Assembly: GCA_964460845.1 (NCBI GenBank)
Contig: CAYWRZ010000001.1
Span: forward strand, 310,001 to 374,000
Direction: 5' to 3'
Length of the DNA stretch: 64,000 nucleotides
From: CAYWRZ01 sp964460845
Lineage (GTDB): Bacteria; Bacteroidota; Bacteroidia; Flavobacteriales_D; UBA2798
Of this stretch, positions 28,201-37,252 are shown piece after piece. The notes beneath the pieces are model-generated. The model saw only the letters and a list, made by a program, of their open reading frames with translations, was not told where the DNA came from and searched no databases. The position numbers and the translations under genes are program-made. The first letter of the stretch is position 1; each line of letters starts with the position of its first letter.

Positions 28201-31200
28201 AACCACCGACTTTGAAGCGGCCAACATCGAGTCGATCCGCTTTTGGGTCATGGATCCCTTTAACGAAGACGCCATCAACGATTTCGGAACTACGGGCGGC
28301 GACCTTTATTTTAACCTGGGTAACATTTCGGAAGATATTTTGGCCGACTCGCGCAGGAGCTTCGAAAACGGGCTACCGCTTAGCATGCCCTACGATCCGG
28401 CGCTTGTCGATACTACCGCATGGGGTATTGTGGCTACTACCCAGCCTATCGTCAACGCCTTTGAAAACAGCAACGACCCCGCCATCAGACTTATGCAGGA
28501 CGTGGGGCTTGACGGGCTCAACAGCGCCAACGAAAGAACCTTTTTCGACGCGTATGTAAACTGGGTAAACGGCTCTTCGCTTGACCCCGCCGCCAAAGCC
28601 GCTATTTTGGCCGACGTATCGAACGACGATTACAATTATTACCGCGACGACCGTTACGATGCCCAGCAGCTCAATATCATTCAGCGTTACAAGCGCTACA
28701 ATGGCACCGAAGGCAACTCGCCTACCAACGAATATTCCCAGACCCTCAACAGCGACGGCTTCCCGACCGGCGCGACCAACCTGCCCAACGTCGAAGACAT
28801 TAACCAGGACAACAACCTGAGCGAATCCGAAAGCTATTTCCAGTACCGGGTTAGCATGCGTCCGCAAGACATGGTAGTAGGGCAAAACTTTATTACCGAC
28901 GTGCTTACCCGCACCATCGATATGCCCAACGGTACCACCCGCACCATTACCTGGTACCAGTTTACCATTCCCGTACGCAATTACGAGCGAGCTGTCAACG
29001 GTATTTCCGACTTCCGTTCCATCCGTTTTATCCGGATGTTTATGAAAGGCTGGAGCAATCCCGCCACCCTGCGCTTTGCGCGTTTGGAGATGATTCGCGG
29101 CGAATGGCGTACGTATATTCCCAGTCTGCTCGAAGACGGCGAATACATACAGGGCGACCCCGCCAGCACCAATTTCAGCGTATTTGCCGTAAACATTGAA
29201 GAAAACGGCAACCGTGTACCTACACCTTACGTGCTGCCTCCGGGCATCAACCGACAAATAGACGTATCGACCGCTAACCTGCGTAACCTGAATGAGCAAT
29301 CGCTTGCCATGAAAGTATGTGCGCTGGAAGACGGCGATGCGCGGGCTTGTTACCGCAACGTAGCTTTCGACGTACGTTCGTACAAGCGACTCAAAATGTT
29401 TGTACACGCCGAAACCGCCAGCGAAACCGATCGGGTAACCTACGACAGCGACGTGACCCTATTCCTGCGCCTCGGCACCGATTTCACCGACAACTACTAC
29501 GAGTACGAGCTGCCGCTGAAAATGACACCCTGGTATTCTTCGACCGACAATGAAATATGGCGTTCCGACAACGAGATCGATTTGGCCTTCGAAACGCTGA
29601 CCGAGCTCAAGATGGAGCGCAACTCGCGGGTGCTGGCCGGTGTAGCGCAGAATAACAGGATTTATGTGAAAACCGATCCCGACAACCCCGACCGGCGCAT
29701 TAAAGTAATCGGTAACCCTAACTTACAGGGATTGAAAGTGATTATGGTGGGTGTACGCAACCCCGGTAAAAATTCGGATCACCCCTGGAAACCCGACGAC
29801 GGCTTGTCGAAATGCCTCGAAGTGTGGATCAACGAGCTTAGGCTCACCGATTTTGATCAGCAAGGCGGCTGGGCGGCGTTGGGGCGTGTCAACGCAAATT
29901 TGGCCGACTTTGCCAATGTCTCCCTTTCGGGAAATTACAGCACGCCTTACTGGGGCAGTATGGAAAAACGGGTAAGTGAAAGGCAGCGCGATACCCGCTA
30001 TGGTTTTGACGGTTCATCTTCTTTCGAGCTGGGTAAATTTTTCCCTGAGAAATGGAACCTGCGTATCCCGCTTTTCCTCGGCTATTCCGAAAACGTAATC
30101 AAGCCGCAGTTCGATCCGCTGAACCCCGATATAGAATTTAACCGCCTTTCTCCGTCTGAACGCGCGGAATTAGGTAAAAAAGTGATCGACTACACCCGGC
30201 GACGAAGTATGAACTTTACCAACGTGCGCAAAGATCGGGGGCCTAACTCGGGGCCGGCACGTTTTTGGAACATCGAAAATTTCTCCGCTACCTACGCCTA
30301 CAGCGAAATGTATCACCGCGACATCAACGTCGAATACAACATCAACAAGACCTATCGCGCCGGACTGAATTACAATTTTAACACCTCTCCCAAATCCTGG
30401 GAACCTTTCCGCAACAGCAAGCTGCTGGCCAAGTCGAAATACTTTAACCTGATTAAAGATTTCAACCTTTTCCTCGGGCCTAAAACCATCGCTATCCGCA
30501 ACGACATCAACCGCACTTATTCGGCCAACCAAATACGCAACAACTTTGATGCGCTCGTGTTCCCTACCTACACGAAAAATTTCACCTGGGTGCGTTCGTA
30601 CGATGTCAAATACGACATTTCAAAAAACCTGAAATTCGATTTCAACGCCAACAACAATGCGCTTATCGGTGAGCCTCCGGGAAGGGTAGATCGCGACTAT
30701 CGTGAGGAGTATCAGGTATTCAAGGACAGTGTCATGCACAACTTCCGCAACTTCGGTATCAACCGGCAATACAACCATACGGCCAACGTCAATTACACCT
30801 GGCCCATCAATAAAATTCCGCTGCTCGACTGGATCACCATTACCACCCGTTATTCGGCCGGCTACGAATGGCAACGCGCCGCTTTCGGGCAGGATTCGCT
30901 CGGTAATATCATTCAGAACTCGCGCAATGTAAACTGGAGCGGGCAATTTAATTTCACCATTCTGTACAACAAGGTTCCTTTCCTGAAAAAAGTGAACCAA
31001 AAAGCCATGGCAGGAGGCGTACAAACACGGCAGCCGCAGCAACAGCCCAAGCCACAGACGAACGCTACCGACAGTACCAAAACTGAAAAACCGAAGCGTG
31101 AGCCTATTTTCACTGTTTGGGAAACGCTGGCTCGTGTGGGGATGAGTCTGAAAACCGTCACGCTCAACTACAGCACCACCGACGGTATTCTGCTACCCGG

Positions 31201-32560
31201 ATACAACCAAACGAACCAGTTTTTCGGGATGGATAACTCCTGGGAATCGCCGGGGGTGGGCTTTGTGCTGGGCCGCCAAAATCGTGATCTGCTCGGGCGA
31301 CCCAATACCTGGGGGCAATACAACGATTACGCCTTTTACGCAGCGGGCAACGGATGGCTGGTCGAAAATCCGCTTATCAATACCCAATATACTTCCAACC
31401 ACGCACAGAATTTCTCCGCAAGGGTATCGCTCGAACCCCTCACAGGCTTACGTATTGACCTAACGGCCGATCGCAATCTTTCTGAAAATTACACTTCGTT
31501 CTTCCGCTGGGTGGACACGCTTAACGGATCGCCTTATCTCGATTACGCGGCACAAAACCCGATGACCAACGGGATGCTGAGTATGTCGGTGATAAGCTGG
31601 CGCACGGCATTTATTGCTGACCGGGAAAATAATATTTCGCCGGTATTTGAAAATTTCCGCGCCAACCGAACCGAAATTTCGGCGCTGCTGGGCGACGAAA
31701 ACCCCAACTCTTCGGGGATGAGTGGTTCTGAAGAAGGCTATCGCGACGGGTATGGCGGCACACAGCAGGATGTGATGATCGCCTCCTTCCTTTCTGCCTA
31801 TACGGGCAAGGGTCCGCGCTCCGGGCAGCTCGATCTGTTCGGTATGCTGCCCCTCCCCAACTGGCGGGTCACTTTTGATCCCATGGCTAAAACCAAGCTG
31901 CAATTCCTGCGCAAACGTTTCAAATCGCTTTCTATCAGTCACGGCTATCGCTCTACCATGACCTTAGCCAACTACACCACTAACCTGCTGGGCAGCACCG
32001 ATCCGGCCGGCAACCTCAACAGCCGCGATATCTCCGACAACTTTATCAATACACGTCAGATCAATCAGGTCGTGATCTCGGAACAGTTCAGTCCGCTGAT
32101 CAACGTCGATATTACGTGGAACATTAAGAGCAAAAACAAAACTTCGGGACTTATCACCAAAGTGGAATTAAAACGAGACCGCAACATGGCGCTGAGTCTT
32201 ACCAACAACCAGCTTACCGAAGTACGCGGACGCGAGCTGGTGCTTGGCACGGGTTACCGTTTTAACCAGGTGAAGCTGCCTATCAAAATTGCGGGTAAAG
32301 ATCTCGAAAGCGATCTCAATTGCCGGGTCGATGTTTCCATTCGCAACAACACCACCTATACGCGAAAAGTGGTCGAAAACCAGAACCAGGCCACTGCCGG
32401 ACAGCAGATCATTTCGATTAAATCTTCGGCCGACTATTCTATCAACTCCAAGCTTACCGTACGATTCTATTTCGACCGGGTACTGAACCGCCCTGTCGTT
32501 TCGACTTCTTTCCCTACGGCCAACACCAATACGGGTATTGCCATACGATTCACGCTGTAA
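25208..32560 (+). CDS. sprA: SprA, outer-membrane translocon of the type IX secretion system
   Basis: A 2450-residue beta-barrel that forms the giant outer-membrane pore through which T9SS cargo is secreted. It starts at a TTG codon with a signal peptide (GLFYCIFGSFTGLVLIGYAY); there is no ATG or GTG near the start in frame. Typical SprA segments include FFDFDQRIQLNV-like strands near residue 200, the FEGSQSAIDIRAFNSWFLAS region near 855, and a C-terminal run of amphipathic strands ending IAIRFTL. A Gln/Pro/Lys-rich insert (about 1940-1970) is probably an exposed loop. The length fits the family. It implies that the cell has a T9SS and possibly gliding; no other T9SS genes are in this window. 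Confidence 0.96.
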   Translation: MASKGTVKGLFYCIFGSFTGLVLIGYAYSHSPGADPFLHYLPLADKSLNITQALDSPIIPLPFPIPDPSNPNPGTSGGVDFQDPVNFQNTVNYNPETGTYEFDYSVGGSFKYRPSSNMTLEEYMKYDMEQALQKNWQDASNDRSADNSSKSPIPTLKVPDGLGELFGSNFIDIKPSGTAELRFGVNSSRTDNPQIPERQRKITVFDFDQRIQLNVVGTVGTKLKLGVSYNTEATFDFENQMKLEYKGNEDEIIQSIEAGNVNLPLNSSLITGSQSLFGIKTQLKFGRLTATTVFSQQKGKRTEMEIAGGAQISTFEITADNYEANKHYFIGHYFRNQYDNAMASLPVINSQVNITRIEVWVTNTNNTVDNTRNIIAFSDLGENSILEGTPGNLSSNALPDNAANGLYNFVANNPGVRGFNNATPTLNSVVTAPGPLQQAVHYEKVQSARKLTEQEYNYNALLGFITLNQPLNNDEVLAVAFQYTYQGQTYQVGEFATDGIAGQDALMLKLLKGTITNPQFKRWDLMMKNVYALGAYQVNRENFRLDVWYNNPATSVDINFIPQPGVDDKPLVQILNLDRYDPNNNPFPDGVFDFIPVVFMGNRSATGGTINPQNGRVFFTTVEPFGSHLRTKLNQAGVDPTVINSIVYQPLYDSTKTAAQQIPQLNRFKIKGSYQSSSSSEISLNALNIPQGAVTVTAGGRTLVENQDYTVDYNLGRVRIINQGLLESQTPIRVSVESNTLFSMLTKTMIGTRFDYRVNKDIMLGGTIMNLTERPLTQKINIGDEPVSNTMIGLDGSFSKEVPLLTRLVDKIPLISTKEPSRVTASGEYARIIPGTARAINGISYIDDFEGSQSAIDIRAFNSWFLASVPKGQPNLFPEAELNNDLRYGMNRALLNWHVVDPLFYNNNNLTPGHIRNSAMQSNHTMRQVFEQEVFRNRQLAQGQPTNIAMFDLVYFPNERGPYNYDMAGAPGISAGLNSTGNLNDPTSRWAGIMRQLQTTDFEAANIESIRFWVMDPFNEDAINDFGTTGGDLYFNLGNISEDILADSRRSFENGLPLSMPYDPALVDTTAWGIVATTQPIVNAFENSNDPAIRLMQDVGLDGLNSANERTFFDAYVNWVNGSSLDPAAKAAILADVSNDDYNYYRDDRYDAQQLNIIQRYKRYNGTEGNSPTNEYSQTLNSDGFPTGATNLPNVEDINQDNNLSESESYFQYRVSMRPQDMVVGQNFITDVLTRTIDMPNGTTRTITWYQFTIPVRNYERAVNGISDFRSIRFIRMFMKGWSNPATLRFARLEMIRGEWRTYIPSLLEDGEYIQGDPASTNFSVFAVNIEENGNRVPTPYVLPPGINRQIDVSTANLRNLNEQSLAMKVCALEDGDARACYRNVAFDVRSYKRLKMFVHAETASETDRVTYDSDVTLFLRLGTDFTDNYYEYELPLKMTPWYSSTDNEIWRSDNEIDLAFETLTELKMERNSRVLAGVAQNNRIYVKTDPDNPDRRIKVIGNPNLQGLKVIMVGVRNPGKNSDHPWKPDDGLSKCLEVWINELRLTDFDQQGGWAALGRVNANLADFANVSLSGNYSTPYWGSMEKRVSERQRDTRYGFDGSSSFELGKFFPEKWNLRIPLFLGYSENVIKPQFDPLNPDIEFNRLSPSERAELGKKVIDYTRRRSMNFTNVRKDRGPNSGPARFWNIENFSATYAYSEMYHRDINVEYNINKTYRAGLNYNFNTSPKSWEPFRNSKLLAKSKYFNLIKDFNLFLGPKTIAIRNDINRTYSANQIRNNFDALVFPTYTKNFTWVRSYDVKYDISKNLKFDFNANNNALIGEPPGRVDRDYREEYQVFKDSVMHNFRNFGINRQYNHTANVNYTWPINKIPLLDWITITTRYSAGYEWQRAAFGQDSLGNIIQNSRNVNWSGQFNFTILYNKVPFLKKVNQKAMAGGVQTRQPQQQPKPQTNATDSTKTEKPKREPIFTVWETLARVGMSLKTVTLNYSTTDGILLPGYNQTNQFFGMDNSWESPGVGFVLGRQNRDLLGRPNTWGQYNDYAFYAAGNGWLVENPLINTQYTSNHAQNFSARVSLEPLTGLRIDLTADRNLSENYTSFFRWVDTLNGSPYLDYAAQNPMTNGMLSMSVISWRTAFIADRENNISPVFENFRANRTEISALLGDENPNSSGMSGSEEGYRDGYGGTQQDVMIASFLSAYTGKGPRSGQLDLFGMLPLPNWRVTFDPMAKTKLQFLRKRFKSLSISHGYRSTMTLANYTTNLLGSTDPAGNLNSRDISDNFINTRQINQVVISEQFSPLINVDITWNIKSKNKTSGLITKVELKRDRNMALSLTNNQLTEVRGRELVLGTGYRFNQVKLPIKIAGKDLESDLNCRVDVSIRNNTTYTRKVVENQNQATAGQQIISIKSSADYSINSKLTVRFYFDRVLNRPVVSTSFPTANTNTGIAIRFTL

Positions 32561-32564
32561 AGCT

Positions 32565-32596
32565 TTTGGGATTGAGTTAAATAAAATTTACTTTTG
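32565..32596 (+). promoter_or_regulatory. gcvH: Promoter for gcvH-vanZ (TTTG, 20 bp, TACTTTTG)
   Basis: TTTG at 32565-32568 and TACTTTTG at 32589-32596 are separated by 20 bp. This is an almost ideal Bacteroidota promoter (TTTG, about 19-20 bp, TAnnTTTG). The gcvH ATG lies 26 bp further on, which supports that start over the earlier in-frame ATG inside the sprA 3' end. Confidence 0.75.
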
Positions 32597-32621
32597 GCAG
32601 CACAACAAAACCAACAGCACA

Positions 32622-33002
32622 ATGAATATTCCTTCTGAACTGAAATACACCAAGGATCACGAATGGATCCGTGTAAAAGAAGACGGTACAGCCGAAATCG
32701 GCATTACTGATTTCGCACAGGGCGAACTGGGCGACGTAGTATATGTGGAAATTGAAACTGCCGGCGAGACACTCGCAAAAGAAGAAGTATTCGGCACGGT
32801 AGAAGCCGTGAAAACCGTAAGCGACCTGTTTATGCCCCTCAGCGGCGAAGTGCTGGAAGTAAACACCGAGCTGGAAGGAAATCCCGAGCTGGTGAACAGT
32901 GATCCTTACGGAAAAGGCTGGATGATACGCTTGAAGCTGAACGATCCTTCGGAAATAAACACGCTGTTGAGCGACGCACAATACAAGGATTTGATCGGGT
33001 AA
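32622..33002 (+). CDS. gcvH: Glycine cleavage system H protein
   Basis: A lipoyl carrier that shuttles the aminomethyl group between the P, T and L proteins. At 126 residues it is complete, with the lipoylated Lys in FGTVEAVKTVSD and the N-terminal KYTKDHEWIRV signature. It has its own promoter directly after sprA. The stop overlaps the vanZ start (TAATG). Confidence 0.95.
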   Translation: MNIPSELKYTKDHEWIRVKEDGTAEIGITDFAQGELGDVVYVEIETAGETLAKEEVFGTVEAVKTVSDLFMPLSGEVLEVNTELEGNPELVNSDPYGKGWMIRLKLNDPSEINTLLSDAQYKDLIG

Positions 33003-33388
33003 TGTGGCTCCGGCACGTCTTACCGGGAATTGCCTGGGCGCTACTCATTCTCGCGCTCTGTATAAGTCCCGGAGAGGAACTGCCCGACCCCGCCATTTGG
33101 AACATTCTCGCTTTTGATAAGCTGGCGCATGCCCTATTCTTTGCCGTGCTGGTTTACCTGCTGGCTACCGGTTTCCGAAAACAATACCGCAGCTACAAGC
33201 TCCGCTACTACGCGAAAAGAGCCGCATTGTATATCGGACTGACCTATGGCCTGCTGATAGAGCTCCTGCAACTGCTGTTTTTCACCTACCGTCAGGGCGA
33301 ATGGATGGACATGGTGGCCAATACCATTGGGTGTTTCGCCGGACTCTTGCTGTTCAGGCTGGTGTATGGTGCCGAACTAAGCCGATAA
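33002..33388 (+). CDS. VanZ family membrane protein
   Basis: A 128-residue protein with four membrane helices and the VanZ-like pattern: FDKLAHALFFAVLVYLL, then GLLIELLQLLF and DMVANTIGCFAGLLL. VanZ proteins are linked to teicoplanin resistance in Gram-positives, but the Bacteroidota members next to gcvH have no defined function. It is co-translated with gcvH. Confidence 0.85.
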   Translation: MWLRHVLPGIAWALLILALCISPGEELPDPAIWNILAFDKLAHALFFAVLVYLLATGFRKQYRSYKLRYYAKRAALYIGLTYGLLIELLQLLFFTYRQGEWMDMVANTIGCFAGLLLFRLVYGAELSR

Positions 33389-33438
33389 GATTTCCCCTTA
33401 AAATTCTTGTGGTAAGGGCGGGAAGGGAATACATTTCC

Positions 33439-33996
33439 CTATTCGTTATCGTCCCCCTGTATTTTTGATAACTGAAAAGGAAGACGTTGCTCCGGCGCAA
33501 AAAACGTCTCCAGAAATTGCTGAAGCTCAACAAATAAAGGGGGAATAGTATGGCTACGACAGGGTGCATAGCCGTCACGCAGCCTGGTTTCGGCATCTCG
33601 TAAAACCAGCCCAATCGATATCGGAGAAATATGCTTGCAGGTGAGCAGATATTGCTCTCCCTGCCAGCGAGCGGTACAAAATTGCTTCAGCGCGCGTTGA
33701 TCCTCAGTGCCGAAAACCACCGAATCCTTCTGATGTTGAATTCCTTCGGGCCCATAGTGAAACCTTTTTTGGGTATGACGCACAAGGTATCCCTCACGAT
33801 AGCTATAGGAAAGATGATCGGGAAGAGAATCTATGTTAAGCCTGAAAAACCGCATTTCGTAAGAAAACTGCAATAGTGGACTCGCCACCAACGTATCGGG
33901 TTGGGGCGTACTTGCCCTCACGGAACAAAGTCCCATCCACACGGGCAAGAGACTTAGCGCTACCCGTAGCATTATTCTTGCGGTACACTTTCTCAT
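33439..33996 (-). CDS. Hypothetical exported protein
   Basis: A 185-residue protein with an N-terminal hydrophobic signal (MLRVALSLLPVWMGLCSVRA, beginning at the second in-frame ATG, 33972) and a mature part rich in aromatic and basic residues with no recognised domain. It runs toward the vanZ gene. Coding is supported by the signal peptide and codon use like neighbouring genes. Function is unknown. Confidence 0.6.
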   Translation of the reverse strand: MRKCTARIMLRVALSLLPVWMGLCSVRASTPQPDTLVASPLLQFSYEMRFFRLNIDSLPDHLSYSYREGYLVRHTQKRFHYGPEGIQHQKDSVVFGTEDQRALKQFCTARWQGEQYLLTCKHISPISIGLVLRDAETRLRDGYAPCRSHTIPPLFVELQQFLETFFAPEQRLPFQLSKIQGDDNE

Positions 33997-34161
33997 GGCT
34001 AATCGTTAAAGCTTTCAGTTGGCCGTAAGCTAAAATAAAGCCATTTTCGGGCAGCTCACCATAAGGTATTCTTCGTATTTTTCAGGAGAAACGGCAGCCG
34101 GGTTTAATCCCGAAAACTGGCATTTCTGCGGTACCGTCGTGAGCCCGAAATCCGGGAAAGG

Positions 34162-34473
34162 ATGAAGCTGCTGCTGTCTATTTTCTCGGCGTACATTACC
34201 GGAGCCTTCCTTGCCACCTTCCTCTACGATTACACCAGATTCGGTGTATTCTATATCGTATGCGTATTCCTTACCGTGATACTGGTGTATGACCTTTACA
34301 AAATGAAAGGGGTGCACAGTCTCCGAAGAAAGCGGAAACAGAAAACCGTCGTGGCTACCGAACTGCCGGAAGAATTTGCTCCGGTGTCTTACAGCGCAAT
34401 GTCAGATTACCACGAGGGCGTATTGCCTATTCCGCAAAGAGTAAGGGAAAAAGCGCAATACAAGGAAGAATAA
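34162..34473 (+). CDS. Small hypothetical membrane protein
   Basis: A 103-residue protein with two membrane helices in the first 45 residues (MKLLLSIFSAYITGAFLATF, then GVFYIVCVFLTVILVYDLY), then a basic stretch (LRRKRKQK) and an acidic-polar tail. This rightward frame is preferred over the overlapping leftward one because it has a membrane topology and a positive-inside loop. Family not recognised. Confidence 0.6.
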   Translation: MKLLLSIFSAYITGAFLATFLYDYTRFGVFYIVCVFLTVILVYDLYKMKGVHSLRRKRKQKTVVATELPEEFAPVSYSAMSDYHEGVLPIPQRVREKAQYKEE

Positions 34474-34488
34474 GCCTGTAGAATTTTC

Positions 34489-35184
34489 TTATTGCTTCAC
34501 GAACCAGGATCCATTTTCCTTAATGGCCAAAATACCCACGCTTTTTTGGTAGGCAATAAGCGTGTCTCCGGTCTGAGGATGGAGTGCGATGTAAACATCC
34601 TGATAAGAAACACCCGCAATCTCAAGGGTACTACAAAAATGGGTATTCGCGCTCAGGTAAAGATGCCGGTTAGACGCGTCGATGGGCGGATGGGGGTATC
34701 TGATAGTGAGCATATAATTATTTACGGTATTCCCATTGTTCCACTTTGTGATCTTCAGAAAATCCTGCCCCTGATCTTCCGAAAGAGGGTCGCTATCGAA
34801 AACCTGAAGCTCATAGCTATTGGCCGCAGTATGCCGCAGCCGGGTCAGGTGATGAGACTGGTGAAATTTAAATACATGCGGACATTCCGGGTTAGGTGTC
34901 AACTGCGCAGACGAACGTATTTCGGTCGTAGTAGCATTATACTCCACGCTCAGCTCGATATCTGAATTTCCATCCGAAAACACAATCTTATCCTCCAGTG
35001 CAAGCGGTACATAGGGCGTCCAGTCTTCGAGCGGCTCGTCCCACTGACTGTAAAAATGTTTTTCTGCAGGCCAGCCACAGGTTACAGGGTCTTCTTTTTT
35101 ACAGCCTGAAAACAATATGGCCACACCCAGCATCGGCCATAATTTGGCGATTCTATTGGGATTATGACTTCTTTTTTTCTTCAT
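34489..35184 (-). CDS. Hypothetical lipoprotein
   Basis: A 231-residue protein with a basic n-region, a short hydrophobic core and the lipobox LFSGCKKED. The Cys followed by Lys-Lys-Glu-Asp suggests a surface-exported lipoprotein, since acidic residues just after the lipid Cys act as an export signal in Bacteroidota. The body is beta-rich with several Cys (CGWPAEK, PECPHVF, THFCSTL). Family not recognised. Confidence 0.65.
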   Translation of the reverse strand: MKKKRSHNPNRIAKLWPMLGVAILFSGCKKEDPVTCGWPAEKHFYSQWDEPLEDWTPYVPLALEDKIVFSDGNSDIELSVEYNATTTEIRSSAQLTPNPECPHVFKFHQSHHLTRLRHTAANSYELQVFDSDPLSEDQGQDFLKITKWNNGNTVNNYMLTIRYPHPPIDASNRHLYLSANTHFCSTLEIAGVSYQDVYIALHPQTGDTLIAYQKSVGILAIKENGSWFVKQ

Positions 35185-35249
35185 ATACCTGTCCGTTTAA
35201 TTTTTCTAAACGCAGTCTAAACAACTTTATTTGATAAGCCATCTGTTTT

Positions 35250-35663
35250 TTACCCTTCGGTTTTATAACTGCGCGTATCTTTCCGCACAATGCGGAATAA
35301 CAAAACCGCCGACAAAGCCGTGAGCGGAGTAAAAGCCCATTTCTCCAGATCGGTTTCGGCCAACAGGTTCCCGACCGTATTAAGTATAAAAAGTACTACA
35401 AAAAACCAGAGCATCAGATTCAATGGGCGACGCTCGCGGTGCTGACGCAGCAATTTCCTTTTTTGCAGAAGCAGCATAATCAGCAGCAGATTTACGGCCA
35501 GCGAAACGACCTCGAAGAAGTACATGTCTTGTTCCGACTGCAGCTTACCGCCCCAAACCATCGTGTAAGGAATAAGTCCGAAAATTACGGTAAAGTGAAA
35601 GATCATAACTGCGGTAAGCAATCCGATCATAAAAGCAGAAGCTTGAAGTTTGCTCACTTTCAT
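35250..35663 (-). CDS. Hypothetical four-helix membrane protein
   Basis: A 137-residue protein with four predicted membrane helices (ASAFMIGLLTAVMIFHFTVI, VVSLAVNLLLIMLLL, LMLWFFVVLFILNTVGNLL, ALSAVLLFRIV) and a basic cytoplasmic loop (QKRKLLRQHRERR). No conserved catalytic motif is visible; function unknown. Confidence 0.65.
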   Translation of the reverse strand: MKVSKLQASAFMIGLLTAVMIFHFTVIFGLIPYTMVWGGKLQSEQDMYFFEVVSLAVNLLLIMLLLQKRKLLRQHRERRPLNLMLWFFVVLFILNTVGNLLAETDLEKWAFTPLTALSAVLLFRIVRKDTRSYKTEG

Positions 35664-35819
35664 CGTGTAAGTATAGCCATAAAACGTATCGAAAAAGGCG
35701 AACCCTGTTTAAGGAAAAGTAAATTTTAGCTCGCGTACAAACTATCTCAGGTCTTTTCTCTTTCGGTAAAATGTAGGGCGGGCTTTATGCACGAAGCGGG
35801 CCAAACCCTTTAGCACATC

Positions 35820-36617
35820 TTATTTTTCTTTCACAATAAACAGGTCCACACCGTAACCGTGGTGCAACAGGGGTTCTTCGTAAGTAGCACGGCGGATGTC
35901 GGAAAAAGGGAAAGCCGGCTTGTATTCGCGAGCCAATACGATGTCGCCCTCTTCGGTTCTATCGGCTTTACCAAGATCCTGCCCCGAAGCCAGGTGGGCC
36001 AGCACCAATTGAATCTTTCCGGCGGTATATACCCGCACCGAACTAAGTGCAAAACTTTCGATTATCGGCTCTTCGCTACGCGAAAGACCGTAGTACGTCG
36101 TATCGTGGAAAGCCGGTACGGAATAGCGTTTGTTTTCATAGACAAGGCAGGTGCTATGCGTCAGCGTATCGGCCAGCAGGCTTACTTTTTCTCCTTTGCG
36201 CTGAAAATCGCAAAAAGAAAGGTAATCGGGTTTAAATAAGGTGATAGCCGGATACCGTTGAACAATGGCGGTAAAAGCCTTCGTATAAGCTTGCGCCAGC
36301 TTAGTGCCATAGGGTCTGTCGATAGCGCATTCGGTACCTGCGGGAAGGGTAAGCAGGGGTTTTTGCTGCCAATCGTACACCGAAATGAAGGTTCGAAGCG
36401 TCCACATCGGGGTCCATTCGCCTCCACTTCTGCCCCAGGGAGCAAAACGCGCAGTGGCAGCCGTTTCTTCCGAGCGATGGATCTGCACATCGAGAGTAAC
36501 GATGTAATTGTGGATCACTCCTACGGGAAACACTTTAAACTGATAGGCCGAAAGGCAGGCTATAGACGAAGAAATCGCACAGAAAAAGAGACCGAAAAAA
36601 CAAAGTGATTTTTTCAT
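35820..36617 (-). CDS. Hypothetical exported protein, full-length mosaic paralog
   Basis: A 265-residue protein with a signal peptide (MKKSLCFFGLFFCAISSSIA). Its first 87 codons are identical in DNA to those of the truncated gene at 37741-38139; beyond QQKP the two proteins are related but clearly diverged (for example LAQAYTKAFTAIVQRYPA against LARTYERAFNTILKRYPA). The remainder contains several Cys and no recognised domain. It may be a cell-surface or periplasmic protein. The repeat boundary exactly at the ATG suggests gene conversion or cassette-like exchange of the 5' end. Confidence 0.65.
   Translation of the reverse strand: MKKSLCFFGLFFCAISSSIACLSAYQFKVFPVGVIHNYIVTLDVQIHRSEETAATARFAPWGRSGGEWTPMWTLRTFISVYDWQQKPLLTLPAGTECAIDRPYGTKLAQAYTKAFTAIVQRYPAITLFKPDYLSFCDFQRKGEKVSLLADTLTHSTCLVYENKRYSVPAFHDTTYYGLSRSEEPIIESFALSSVRVYTAGKIQLVLAHLASGQDLGKADRTEEGDIVLAREYKPAFPFSDIRRATYEEPLLHHGYGVDLFIVKEK
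36357..36617. repeat. 261-bp perfect direct repeat, copy 1
   Basis: Identical base for base to 37879-38139 (offset 1522). The identity begins inside the coding region and stops at the start codon; flanking sequence on both sides differs. Confidence 0.95.
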
Positions 36618-36721
36618 TATTCTATACTTAGAAAAGAGGCGCAGAAAGAACGAGCAAAAAACCCGCGGAGTATTTCGGACAACACAAATATAAACGAATG
36701 GCAGCAGAAAGTAAAAATCGC

Positions 36722-37168
36722 TTAGTCCGACGTGAAGGCCGCTATAAGAATCCGGACTGGAAGCTCGGTAATATGCCTATAAAATAAGAATGAGGTTCGT
36801 TCAGGCAACAAACCTCCGGAGTCATGTAGCAGGCCACACACCGTTTTTTCGACCGCTTCCCGATGCTCAATGCCATATAATTCGACCACCGCCGAATCGG
36901 GAGAAAAGGTGTGAAGAAATACTTCAAAATCAGCGGCTTCTCCGTTTAGTTGAAGAATGCGGGACAGCAGCGCATCCGGCAATACAGAATCGCGTTGCCT
37001 GTCTTTACTATCGAGACCGACCATTAATACCACGGTTTCGTCGGCCGATAACGTACGGGCGCACTCCACCTCTATTTGCTTTTCCATTTCCTGCGTACAT
37101 GCACAACACAGCATGAACAGTATGCTGCATAGCATTATTTTTAGTGCGTCTATTCGGTTTCGCTTCAT
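36722..37168 (-). CDS. Hypothetical lipoprotein
   Basis: A 148-residue protein with a signal peptide and lipobox (IMLCSILFMLCCAC, lipid Cys followed by TQEME). The body is predicted mixed alpha/beta with no recognised domain. It lies between the two mosaic paralogs on the same strand, so it would be carried along if the 261-bp repeats recombined. Confidence 0.6.
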   Translation of the reverse strand: MKRNRIDALKIMLCSILFMLCCACTQEMEKQIEVECARTLSADETVVLMVGLDSKDRQRDSVLPDALLSRILQLNGEAADFEVFLHTFSPDSAVVELYGIEHREAVEKTVCGLLHDSGGLLPERTSFLFYRHITELPVRILIAAFTSD

Positions 37169-37252
37169 TTTTTTTGAGGATATAGAAGTTTCTGACGATC
37201 ATTTTCAGCCATTCATTACGCCATAAATCAACAACCTGATGTTTTTTTACAT

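Noticed and set aside
34030..34317. Leftward 95-codon frame
   Set aside because: It overlaps the rightward small membrane-protein gene, which has a sensible topology; this frame has no hydrophobic pattern or motif.
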